Below, piece after piece: positions 27,706-34,056 of a stretch of 34,056 nt of DNA (its first letter is position 1; the number at the start of each line of letters is the position of its first letter). The notes beneath the pieces were generated by a model, which did not search any database, was not told the DNA's origin, and was given only the letters and a program-made list of their open reading frames with translations. A program made the translations under genes and the position numbers. The DNA comes from an uncultured Anaeromyxobacter sp. GTDB lineage: Bacteria > Myxococcota > Myxococcia > Myxococcales > Anaeromyxobacteraceae. The stretch covers positions 1 through 34,056 of the forward strand of contig CAIOAK010000198.1 of the NCBI GenBank assembly GCA_903855945.1, written 5' to 3'.

Positions 27706-28667
27706 GCGACGGCCATCCCGGTGAACGGCTTCACCCTCCAGTCCCAGAGCAGGGTCTCGTCGCCGTCCAGCTCGAGCGTGACGCTCGAACCGGCGGTGAT
27801 GCTCCCGATCTCGGTGGCGCGAAGTCCCCGGTTGCGGAAGGGCGCCACGAAGGCATCCACCGCCTCGGGACGGACGGCCAGGACGAACCCGTACGACATG
27901 AACGCGAGCAGCCACGGTACCAGCGGTACGCCGGGGGGCGGCGCGACCGAGCCCAGGTCCAGGCGCGCACCGACGCCGGAAGCCTCCGCCAGCATGAGCA
28001 CCGTCCCGGAGATTCCGCTCATGCTCACGTCCTTGCCGGAACGGACGAGCCCGGCCTCCGCGGCGAGCGGGATGAGCTCGAGGTGCTCGAGGAGGCTGGG
28101 CTCATTCCGCTTCAGCGTGGCGTTCCAGTATCCGTGGTCCCCGAGCCAGCACCCGTCATCGTTCGTGACCAGCACGAGCCGATCTCCGGGTGTGGCGTCG
28201 AAGCTCGTGACGAGGGAACGCGCCCGGCCGAGCACGGCGACGGAAAGGGAGACATCGGTCACCGCCTGAACGACGTGACCACCCACGATCGGCACCCGGT
28301 ACCGGGCCGCGCCGTCTCGAAGGCCGCGGCACAGTTCCAGGGTGACCTCGTCGCGAGCGCCCACGACATCGACGAGGGCGACCGGCCGGCCGCCCATCGC
28401 ATAGATGTCGTTGACGTTGGCCAGCACCGCGCTCCGGCCCGCCAGGTAGGGATCGCGCCGGATCAGCTCGGGGATGATTCCTTCCGCGGCCAGCAGCAGG
28501 TAGCCGTCTCCGTCCGGGATGGCGGCCGCATCATCCCCGTTCCGGATCGCTCCGGCCGCCGCTCCGCCGGCGAAGAAGCTTGCCGCGGTCCGGATCCCGG
28601 TCTTCCCGCGGAAGACCGCGGACGCCTGGATCGCTCCGGCGATCTGTCTCAAGGTCAGCAGATCCAT
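27702..28667 (-). CDS. PurM/AIR-synthase-related protein, sll0787-like
   Basis: The 321-residue product belongs to the PurM superfamily (AIR synthase, SelD, ThiL, HypE), whose members use ATP to phosphorylate or activate a substrate. Visible signs are GDDAAAIP (44-51), NVNDIYAMGGRP (84-95), the later VGGHV segment, and the domain-2 stretch MSGISGTVLMLAEASGVGA. The wording of these motifs resembles the sll0787 group of AIR-synthase-related proteins, known from the nitrilase-containing Nit1C clusters, although no nitrilase is present here. A GAGGAG lies 6 nt before the ATG at 28667, and the start overlaps the DUF2877 gene end by 13 bp. Substrate and product are unknown. Confidence 0.75.
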   Translation of the reverse strand: MDLLTLRQIAGAIQASAVFRGKTGIRTAASFFAGGAAAGAIRNGDDAAAIPDGDGYLLLAAEGIIPELIRRDPYLAGRSAVLANVNDIYAMGGRPVALVDVVGARDEVTLELCRGLRDGAARYRVPIVGGHVVQAVTDVSLSVAVLGRARSLVTSFDATPGDRLVLVTNDDGCWLGDHGYWNATLKRNEPSLLEHLELIPLAAEAGLVRSGKDVSMSGISGTVLMLAEASGVGARLDLGSVAPPPGVPLVPWLLAFMSYGFVLAVRPEAVDAFVAPFRNRGLRATEIGSITAGSSVTLELDGDETLLWDWRVKPFTGMAVA

Positions 28668-29551
28668 GGCGTCTCCTCGATCATGGAAGCCAGCATGTGA
28701 ACCATGCCGGCCATTGCATCCACCCCGCTGGAGTGGCCCATCGCGACGAGCGCGTCCGTAGCAGCCGGGACGCCTTCCCTGCGACCGGACAGGATCGCCT
28801 CGAGCCAGTCCGAGACCGGCCTCGACACCTGCCCGCGAGCTGCGCACCGCACCAGGAACGCCGAGTATCCCGAGGTCCGCGATTCCACGCTCCCCGCGAG
28901 GAGATCGAGCCATCCTTCCGGAGGCGGATCTCCCCGGCTCTCCGAGAGAAAGCGAAGGGCCGCGGCGACTCCCGCCACGTAGTCGTCCCCGGACGGCGTG
29001 AGTCCGGTGCCCAGGCCGGACAGCCCCTCGCAGGACTCCAGGAGCGCCGCCCGGTCGCGCCTCCGGAGCGCCTCCCGGACCTGGCGCGTCCGCTGTCGGG
29101 CGATGCGGAGGAGCGCCTCGCCGAGGGGGTCGCCTTCCGGCGGGCGCCGGAACAGGCCGTGGAATCCTCCACGGAAGGGAAGGCTTCGGACGCGCTCCAG
29201 CGCGATGGCGAGCGCGCCGCGCACGCAACCGGGTGCGGCCAGGCGGGGCGTGCTGCGACGGGGCGTGAATTCCCGGAGCCCCTCGACGGGCAGGTGGAGG
29301 ACACCCGGGATGGACAGTTCCGTGGCGGTGAGGTGGAACGCCTCTCCGGGGAAGGGTCTCGCCCCGGTATCCGGCACCGTGACCGCGTACGGATGCGGGG
29401 CCACGGACTCGTCACCGAGTACGAGGAACGCCCCCTCGGTGCGGACGAGGACCGCACGGCGGAAGACCGCCGCAACCGTCCCGCGCAGTTCCGCGCTCCC
29501 GCGCAACCGCACGGCGCACCCGATCGTCCCGCTCTCGCCCGATGCCATCAT
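28655..29551 (-). CDS. DUF2877/AllH-like protein, oxamate carbamoyltransferase subunit family
   Basis: The 298-residue product carries the family hallmark GLGTGLTPSGDDYVAG in its second half and AAPGCVRGALAI in the first. E. coli AllH (YlbF) has this domain and is reported, with AllF (FdrA) and AllG (YlbE), to form oxamic transcarbamylase, which splits oxalurate with phosphate into oxamate and carbamoyl phosphate. Its presence in one operon with FdrA and a carbamate kinase supports the same role here. The start is ATG 29551 (an AGG is 9 nt upstream); ATG 29548 is equally possible. It begins 10 bp after the Fe-S protein stop. Confidence 0.75.
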   Translation of the reverse strand: MMASGESGTIGCAVRLRGSAELRGTVAAVFRRAVLVRTEGAFLVLGDESVAPHPYAVTVPDTGARPFPGEAFHLTATELSIPGVLHLPVEGLREFTPRRSTPRLAAPGCVRGALAIALERVRSLPFRGGFHGLFRRPPEGDPLGEALLRIARQRTRQVREALRRRDRAALLESCEGLSGLGTGLTPSGDDYVAGVAAALRFLSESRGDPPPEGWLDLLAGSVESRTSGYSAFLVRCAARGQVSRPVSDWLEAILSGRREGVPAATDALVAMGHSSGVDAMAGMVHMLASMIEETPWIC

Positions 29552-29561
29552 GGCGCGGCGC

Positions 29562-30740
29562 CTAGCCTGCAGCCTCGAGGAGGAGTTCGTCCACGCCGGC
29601 GAGCCGGATGGGCGCACCCATGTCCTGGATCGCCTGTCCGAAGCTGGTCTGGCAGAACGGACACATGGTGACGAGGACCTCGGCACCGGTGTCGATCGCT
29701 TCTCGCACCCGGTCCCGGGCGATCTGGGCCGCCATTGCGGGGTACCCCGCCTTGACGCCGCCGCCGGCACCGCAGCAGCGAGACTCCTCCCGGTGGTTCT
29801 CCATCTCCACGAGCTCGATCCCGGGGATGGCCCTCAGGATGGCCCGGGGCTCGTCGAAGATCCTCTGGGACCGGCCCAGGTGGCAGGGGTCGTGGTAGGT
29901 GACCTTCTTCTGGACCGAGCGGGTGAACCCGATCCGCCCCTCCTGGATGAGACGCGCGTACAGTTCGGCGAAGTGGACGACCTCCACGCCCCAGGGCCTT
30001 CCGCGCGCGCGCGCCCACCCCGGGTAGTCCTTCTTCAGGGTCTTCGAGCACCCAGCGCATGCGGTGACGATGCGCTTCACTCCGAGTCGCTCCACCAGAT
30101 CGACGTTCGAGCCCATGAGCCTGTCGGCGACCGCGGTCTGCCCCGTGCGGAGGAACGGGCTCGCGCAGCAGACCTCCTCGGCGCCCGCGTAGACGAAGGG
30201 GATGCCCTGTCGCTGCAGGATGGTGACACCGGTCTGGATCATGGCCGGCATCCGGTAGGAGGCGGTGCAGCCCGCGAAGACCAGTACCTCGGCCCTGGGC
30301 GTGGGCTGGTGATGCGGCTGCATCCAGCGCGCACGCTGCTCGGTCGGCTCGTTGTACGGGTTGTTCCTTGCCTCGACGAACTCGCGCATCTTCTTGTGCG
30401 CCGGCATGGGCCCGAGCCCGAGCCGAACGAGCGCGGCGCGGGCCTCCTCCCACACCTCGACGAGCGGGATGTCGGTCTGGCACACCTCGACGCAGCGCTC
30501 GCACGAGCTGCACTGGAAGATCCGGTCGACCCACTCCGGGGTGATCTCCGCGGCGCCCTCGCGCTGCTCCTTCAGGAAGTGCACCTTGGCCCGGGGCGAG
30601 GCGGCCTCGAACCCCCCCCCGAACGGATGGGTTGGACATCCGGTCTTGCAGTAGCCGCAGCGCGCGCAGGCGTCGATGGCCTCGGACAGTTCCTCCGCGC
30701 GCTCGGCCGAGATCAGGGCTCGGGTCTCGTCGGAAGGCAT
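29562..30740 (-). CDS. GlcF/HdrD-like Fe-S protein with two 4Fe-4S and two CCG domains
   Basis: The 392-residue product transfers electrons from a flavoprotein to a further acceptor. The N-terminal half has two CxxCxxCxxxC groups (Cys 25/28/31/35 and 77/80/83/87) for 4Fe-4S clusters. The C-terminal half has two Cys-rich CCG-type domains, with AGCTASYR and ACAGCSKTLKKDYP in the first, and DPCHLGR, CCGAGGG and CPFC in the second. This is the layout of glycolate oxidase subunit GlcF and of HdrD/LutA relatives. It lies 12 bp after the GlcD-like gene, so the two very probably form one enzyme. A run of nine G in the coding strand encodes Gly41-43, next to the first cluster. The ribosome-binding site is weak. 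Confidence 0.88.
   Translation of the reverse strand: MPSDETRALISAERAEELSEAIDACARCGYCKTGCPTHPFGGGFEAASPRAKVHFLKEQREGAAEITPEWVDRIFQCSSCERCVEVCQTDIPLVEVWEEARAALVRLGLGPMPAHKKMREFVEARNNPYNEPTEQRARWMQPHHQPTPRAEVLVFAGCTASYRMPAMIQTGVTILQRQGIPFVYAGAEEVCCASPFLRTGQTAVADRLMGSNVDLVERLGVKRIVTACAGCSKTLKKDYPGWARARGRPWGVEVVHFAELYARLIQEGRIGFTRSVQKKVTYHDPCHLGRSQRIFDEPRAILRAIPGIELVEMENHREESRCCGAGGGVKAGYPAMAAQIARDRVREAIDTGAEVLVTMCPFCQTSFGQAIQDMGAPIRLAGVDELLLEAAG
30612..30620 (-). repeat. Nine-base G tract inside the GlcF-like gene
   Basis: The plus strand shows nine C in a row, so nine G on the coding strand, giving codons for Gly41-43. A slip of one base here would shift the frame at residue 41 and remove almost the whole protein. 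It is the longest homopolymer I noticed in the window. Confidence 0.8.
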
Positions 30741-30752
30741 GGTCGTCGCTCG

Positions 30753-32207
30753 CTATCGGGCGGGGCGGGGGGCGGGGAAGCGCCGCGAGGGGATGCGGCG
30801 GGAGATGGGGCCGGCCAGGGTCGATCCAATTCCGATGGCCCAGGAGAGGCTCGCCGCCGGGAACCAGCGAGGACGGGTCACCTGGAGCTTGCCCGGGTTG
30901 AGCAGGCCGCCCGGGTCCATCTGGACCTTCTTCCGGCGATAGGCCGCGAACTTCTCGCTCCCCAGGCACCGCTCCGTCTCCGATGCGAGCCAGAGCCCCG
31001 GCGCGTATGCGCTTCCCCCGAGCCTCCTCGCGATCCGCATGGGGAGGAGGGCCTTCGCCATGCGGAGCGGGAACAGGAGGCCAGCTCCGGGATCGACCAG
31101 GTAGGCGAGGACCGCCATGCGGTCCCCCCGGACGGCGGTCGCCTCGATCCCGACCAGGTCGCCCGAGAGCGCCGACTCGATGCGCCGGCAGGCCTCGGCG
31201 AAGGCGGCCGCCGGGACGTAGAACTCCCCCACCAGGAGTGCGGGTCCCAGCTTCTTGATGCGCATGGGGTAGAAGCGATCCTCCCACTCCCGGCGGGCGA
31301 CCTCCTCGGGCAGGACCGTTCCCCCGACCGCGGCGGCCACCGCCAGCACACCGGCCAGGTCGGGAATGCTCCCGGGCGGCTCGGTCACCGTCACGAGTGC
31401 GAGGAGGCCCCGGTCGATCGCTGGCTTCTCCTCCTCGGCCATCGCTCTCATCCGGAGGTACGCAGCGGAGGAGAAGGCGATCGAGTAGGCGTCGAGCCGC
31501 TCCCGGGCCTCGCGGAGGAGCGCCGGCACGCCATCCGCGCCTTCGAGCTGGATCGCGAAGGACCGGAGCGGCAGGGCGGGGCGGCAGGCGAGCCGAAGTG
31601 CCGTCACCACTCCGAGCGTCCCGCAGGTCTGGTGGTGGAGTTCCATCTCCGGTCCGCGAACCGTGACGATGCGTCCGTCGAGACCGGCCACGTCGACCTC
31701 CTGAACGACCTCGCCGATCGACCCGTACCGGAAGCTTCCGATCCCTACCCCGCCCGTCGCGAACCACCCGCCCACGGTCGAGGCAGGGGCGCTGGTGGGG
31801 CAGGTGCAGAGATCGAGCTGCGCGTGGCGCAGACGTGCGGACAGGGCGTTCCAGACCACCCCGGGCTGCACGTCTACGGTCCCTGCGTCTGGATCGATTC
31901 CCAGGACCGCGTTCATGGGGGTGAGATCGACGAGGAGACCTCCTCTCGTCGGGATGGCGCCCCCGAAGCCGGACGACGCCTGTCCGCGCGGAGTGACCGG
32001 GACCCCATGCCGGGCCGCGATGCGGAGGGCGCTCGCGACCTGCTCCGGCGATCGCGCGGCCAGCACCGCGTCGGGCACCGGGCGGATCTGCGCCATCAGG
32101 ACGCTGGGCATCTCACCCAGGTCATGGTCGTAGGCCTTGGTCTGCTGGGGGTCGAAGGTGACCGCGCTGCCGAGCTCCGCCTCGAGTTCCCGCCGAAATT
32201 CGTTCAT
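30753..32207 (-). CDS. GlcD-like FAD-linked 2-hydroxy acid dehydrogenase
   Basis: The 484-residue product is a PCMH-type FAD protein (vanillyl-alcohol oxidase superfamily) with FAD-linked oxidase C-terminal domain. The FAD-binding half shows PVTPRGQASSGFGGA, DLTPMNAVLGIDPDAGTVDVQPGVVW and STVGGWFATGGVGIGS; the protein closes with DPGGLLNPGKL. Relatives oxidise glycolate, D-lactate or other 2-hydroxy acids and pass electrons to a GlcF-type Fe-S partner, here the next gene. Because the operon also has FdrA, a DUF2877 protein and carbamate kinase, ureidoglycolate (a 2-hydroxy acid) is an attractive substrate; this is inference. The ATG at 32207 has a GGAGG close upstream and overlaps the FdrA stop by 4 bp. 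Confidence 0.88.
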   Translation of the reverse strand: MNEFRRELEAELGSAVTFDPQQTKAYDHDLGEMPSVLMAQIRPVPDAVLAARSPEQVASALRIAARHGVPVTPRGQASSGFGGAIPTRGGLLVDLTPMNAVLGIDPDAGTVDVQPGVVWNALSARLRHAQLDLCTCPTSAPASTVGGWFATGGVGIGSFRYGSIGEVVQEVDVAGLDGRIVTVRGPEMELHHQTCGTLGVVTALRLACRPALPLRSFAIQLEGADGVPALLREARERLDAYSIAFSSAAYLRMRAMAEEEKPAIDRGLLALVTVTEPPGSIPDLAGVLAVAAAVGGTVLPEEVARREWEDRFYPMRIKKLGPALLVGEFYVPAAAFAEACRRIESALSGDLVGIEATAVRGDRMAVLAYLVDPGAGLLFPLRMAKALLPMRIARRLGGSAYAPGLWLASETERCLGSEKFAAYRRKKVQMDPGGLLNPGKLQVTRPRWFPAASLSWAIGIGSTLAGPISRRIPSRRFPAPRPAR

Positions 32208-33712
32208 GCCGCCTCCAGGGCCGTCAGAGCGGCCCGGACCGCGGCGGCGTTGCTCGGGAACACCCGCACGCCGGCCTCGCGGAGCTTCGCCTCCTGCAAC
32301 CCGAGAACCTGCGGGTCGCCCTCCGTGCCGCACACGTGCGCGATCACCATCGGACCGTCATCGGCGAGCCCGGCGCGACCCTCGGCCAGCGCATCGACGA
32401 TGTCACCGGCGGGGTTGGCGCTCGCGCCGTATCCCAGCACGACGTCGAGCAGGATCACCCGGACGGACGGATCCCGGACGTCCTCCACGATCCGTTCCTT
32501 GCGCAGCGTCGAGTCGATCATTGGATGTGGCCGGCCCACCGTGAACTCGTCGTCACCGAGATCCACACAGCAGTGAGCCCGACCCCGGGCGGGATGGGGG
32601 ATGCAGAGATCCTTCCGCGGGGCGATGTTCGACTCCACCGCCAGCCGCCCTTCCGCCAGCAGGAGGGCCTCGTAGCAGAGGGTCCCTCCGGAGTAGAGCC
32701 CGCGCAGGTACCTGCGGGATGGCGGGAACGCCCTCCCAGAGCTCACGGCCTCCTCCCGGCCGCCGTGCTCCGCCTCCTCGCGCCCCATCACCGCCAGCGC
32801 CGCCCCCTCCAGGGAGTCGACGATGCCGACCCCGGGCACCTTGGGCGCCGCCTCGGCACCGCCCAGGAAGCACGCCACGACCTCGAGCCGGGTCGCGGCG
32901 GCCTCCTCGAGCACCCGCCGAACGACCTCCGGGTCGCCCGGTTTGGAAACGATGACGAGGCGGCGGGTCATGGGATCGAGCGCCAGCTTCTGGATTGCCA
33001 GGCTCATCATGATCCCGCCCACCCTCTTCTTGAGATCGCGCCCCCCGACGCCGATGGCGTGGGAGATCCCTCCCCCCATGCGCTCGACCAGGCAGGTGAC
33101 CTCCTGGATCCCGGTGCCCGACGCGCCGACGACGCCGATGTCCCCGCGCCGGACCACGTTGGCGAACGCCAGGGCCACGCCGTGGATGATCGCCGTGCCG
33201 CAGTCGGGCCCCATGAGGAGGAGCCCCTTGCTGGCGGCGAGCGTCTTGAGGAAGCGCTCGTCCTCGATGGAGACGTTGTCGGAGAAGAGCATCACGTCGA
33301 GCCCCTGCTCGAGCGCGGCCACCACGTCGAGCTTGGCGAAGGGCCCCGGAACCGAGAACAGGGCCAGGCTGGCACCGGCGAGGCGCGAGCTCGCCTCCTC
33401 GACCGAGGCGGGGTTCCCGATCTCGCCCACCCCTGCGCCGGAATCCTTGCGGAGCAGGGCATCCACCCGCTCCAAGGCCACTCCGGCGGCGGCCGGATCG
33501 CTGGCCTCCACGCACACCAGCAGGTCGTTGGGCGTGGCCTGCTCCACGTCCCGATCGACGAGCCCGAGGCTTCCCACCACGTGCTTGTTGCTCTCGGTGC
33601 CGAGCAGGGCGAGCACCTTCTTCACGCCGGGCAGGGAACCCGCCTCGCGGGATATCGCCATCAGGCGAACCGAGTCCTGGTACTGGTTCCGCTTCACCGT
33701 CACCTGGAGCAT
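32204..33712 (-). CDS. fdrA: FdrA/AllF family protein (acyl-CoA synthetase-like)
   Basis: The 502-residue product is related to the alpha subunit of succinyl-CoA synthetase and to E. coli FdrA (AllF). It shows LLMGPDCGTAI (165-175), the nucleotide-binding GVVGASGTGIQE (193-204), SHAIGVGGRDL (217-227), and the family C-terminal segment DLGDDEFTVGRPHPMID plus LDVVLGYGA. FdrA is one of three proteins reported to form E. coli oxamic transcarbamylase (AllFGH). A CoA-ligase role is possible for distant members, but carbamate kinase and DUF2877 in the same operon favour carbamoyl transfer. The ATG at 33712 has an AGGAGG 8 nt upstream and lies 38 bp after the carbamate kinase stop. The AllG-type (DUF1116) subunit is not in the window. 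Confidence 0.88.
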   Translation of the reverse strand: MLQVTVKRNQYQDSVRLMAISREAGSLPGVKKVLALLGTESNKHVVGSLGLVDRDVEQATPNDLLVCVEASDPAAAGVALERVDALLRKDSGAGVGEIGNPASVEEASSRLAGASLALFSVPGPFAKLDVVAALEQGLDVMLFSDNVSIEDERFLKTLAASKGLLLMGPDCGTAIIHGVALAFANVVRRGDIGVVGASGTGIQEVTCLVERMGGGISHAIGVGGRDLKKRVGGIMMSLAIQKLALDPMTRRLVIVSKPGDPEVVRRVLEEAAATRLEVVACFLGGAEAAPKVPGVGIVDSLEGAALAVMGREEAEHGGREEAVSSGRAFPPSRRYLRGLYSGGTLCYEALLLAEGRLAVESNIAPRKDLCIPHPARGRAHCCVDLGDDEFTVGRPHPMIDSTLRKERIVEDVRDPSVRVILLDVVLGYGASANPAGDIVDALAEGRAGLADDGPMVIAHVCGTEGDPQVLGLQEAKLREAGVRVFPSNAAAVRAALTALEAA

Positions 33713-33750
33713 GGTTCGGTCCTCCTCTTGTGGCGTCGGCTCCAGGCCGG

Positions 33751-34056
33751 CTAGGGGACGATCCGGGTGCATGCACCCTCTCGCATGGCGGCCACGACGT
33801 GCCGTTCGTGGGTGATGATGGCTTCCTTGCCACCCTTCTCGACGTACTCGAGCGCTCCCTCGATCTTCGGGCCCATGCTCCCCGGGGGGAACTGCCCCTC
33901 GGCGAGCCAGGCCCTGGCCTCCCGCGCCGTCATCACGTCGATGTCGCGCTGGCTCGGCTTCCCGAAGTCGATGGCGACCTTGCTGACGCCGGTGAGGATG
34001 ATGAAGAGCTCGGCTCCCAGGTTGTAGGCGAGCAGGGCAGCCGTCGCGTCCTTGTC
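33751..34056 (-). CDS. Carbamate kinase, C-terminal part (cut by window edge)
   Basis: Only the last 101 residues are present; the open frame continues past the right edge. They match the end of carbamate kinase (ArcC/AllK): DKDATAALLAYNLGAE, TGVSKVAIDFGKPSQ, the conserved FPPGSMGPKIEGALEYV, EAIITH and the ending GACTRIVP. The enzyme converts carbamoyl phosphate and ADP to ATP, ammonia and carbon dioxide. Placed before FdrA, it would harvest the carbamoyl phosphate made by an oxamate carbamoyltransferase, as AllK does in anaerobic allantoin use. An arginine-deiminase role is less likely because no arginine genes are nearby. Confidence 0.9.
   Translation of the reverse strand, partial: DKDATAALLAYNLGAELFIILTGVSKVAIDFGKPSQRDIDVMTAREARAWLAEGQFPPGSMGPKIEGALEYVEKGGKEAIITHERHVVAAMREGACTRIVP

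Noticed and set aside
27136-28269. Plus-strand frame across the SAM-like and PurM-like genes
   Set aside because: It has no motif and lies antisense to genes whose starts and stops interlock with their neighbours.
30002-30014. Alternating CG run as possible Z-DNA or regulatory site
   Set aside because: It is only about 12 bases, encodes Arg-Ala repeats in the GlcF-like protein, and such runs are common at this GC content.
28998-32576. Plus-strand open frame of about 1190 codons
   Set aside because: It is antisense to the DUF2877, GlcF-like, GlcD-like and FdrA genes, all with clear motifs. A long stop-free antisense frame is expected at this GC content.

Overview
This 34 kb window of very GC-rich DNA is densely coding, with most gene junctions overlapping or nearly touching. 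Several genes point to a Gram-negative bacterium with respiratory and anaerobic metabolism. It has lpxB (lipid A synthesis), a cytochrome b558-type succinate dehydrogenase/fumarate reductase (usually menaquinone-linked), oxygen-sensitive 2-hydroxyacyl-CoA dehydratase/benzoyl-CoA reductase-type enzymes with their activase, and a sigma-54-dependent activator. A member of the Myxococcota or another former deltaproteobacterial group (Anaeromyxobacter-like) fits best, but this is an inference. No tRNA, rRNA, CRISPR array, insertion sequence or phage gene was seen.

Left part (1-9.6 kb). An EF-G-like GTPase with non-canonical G motifs (201-2279) lies downstream of a tightly packed minus-strand set: lpxB, a polyprenol-phosphate mannosyltransferase, marC and a medium-chain acyl-CoA synthetase. 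A Cu+-type P1B ATPase (6688-9027) is divergent from lpxB across a 75 bp gap holding a perfect palindrome. A LOG-family phosphoribohydrolase follows on the minus strand.

Middle part (9.6-22.8 kb). sdhCAB (9831-13233) ends in a strong intrinsic terminator that overlaps the predicted start of a small membrane protein gene. Then come an acyl-CoA synthetase, a SpoIID-domain protein coupled to a class IV aminotransferase, a small zinc-ribbon protein, and an unrecognised 470-residue protein with an unusual HExxxH...ExxxD signature. A three-gene plus-strand operon (19626-22794) encodes two dehydratase/reductase subunits and an ATP-dependent activase.

Right part (22.8-34.06 kb). Ten genes, all minus strand and mostly joined by 4 bp ATGA/GTGA overlaps, form one apparent operon. 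Read in transcription order they are: carbamate kinase (cut by the window edge), FdrA/AllF, a GlcD-like FAD dehydrogenase, a GlcF-like Fe-S protein, a DUF2877/AllH protein, a PurM/AIR-synthase-like protein, an unknown SAM-methyltransferase-like protein, a NitT/TauT-type ABC uptake system (lipoprotein, permease, ATPase), and last a sigma-54 activator. FdrA, DUF2877 and carbamate kinase match the oxamate carbamoyltransferase module of anaerobic allantoin breakdown. I infer that the FAD/Fe-S pair oxidises ureidoglycolate, or a similar 2-hydroxy acid, to feed that module with electrons going to a quinone or other carrier. The PurM-like and SAM-like proteins have no role in the known pathway, so this locus is the best candidate in the window for an undescribed system.
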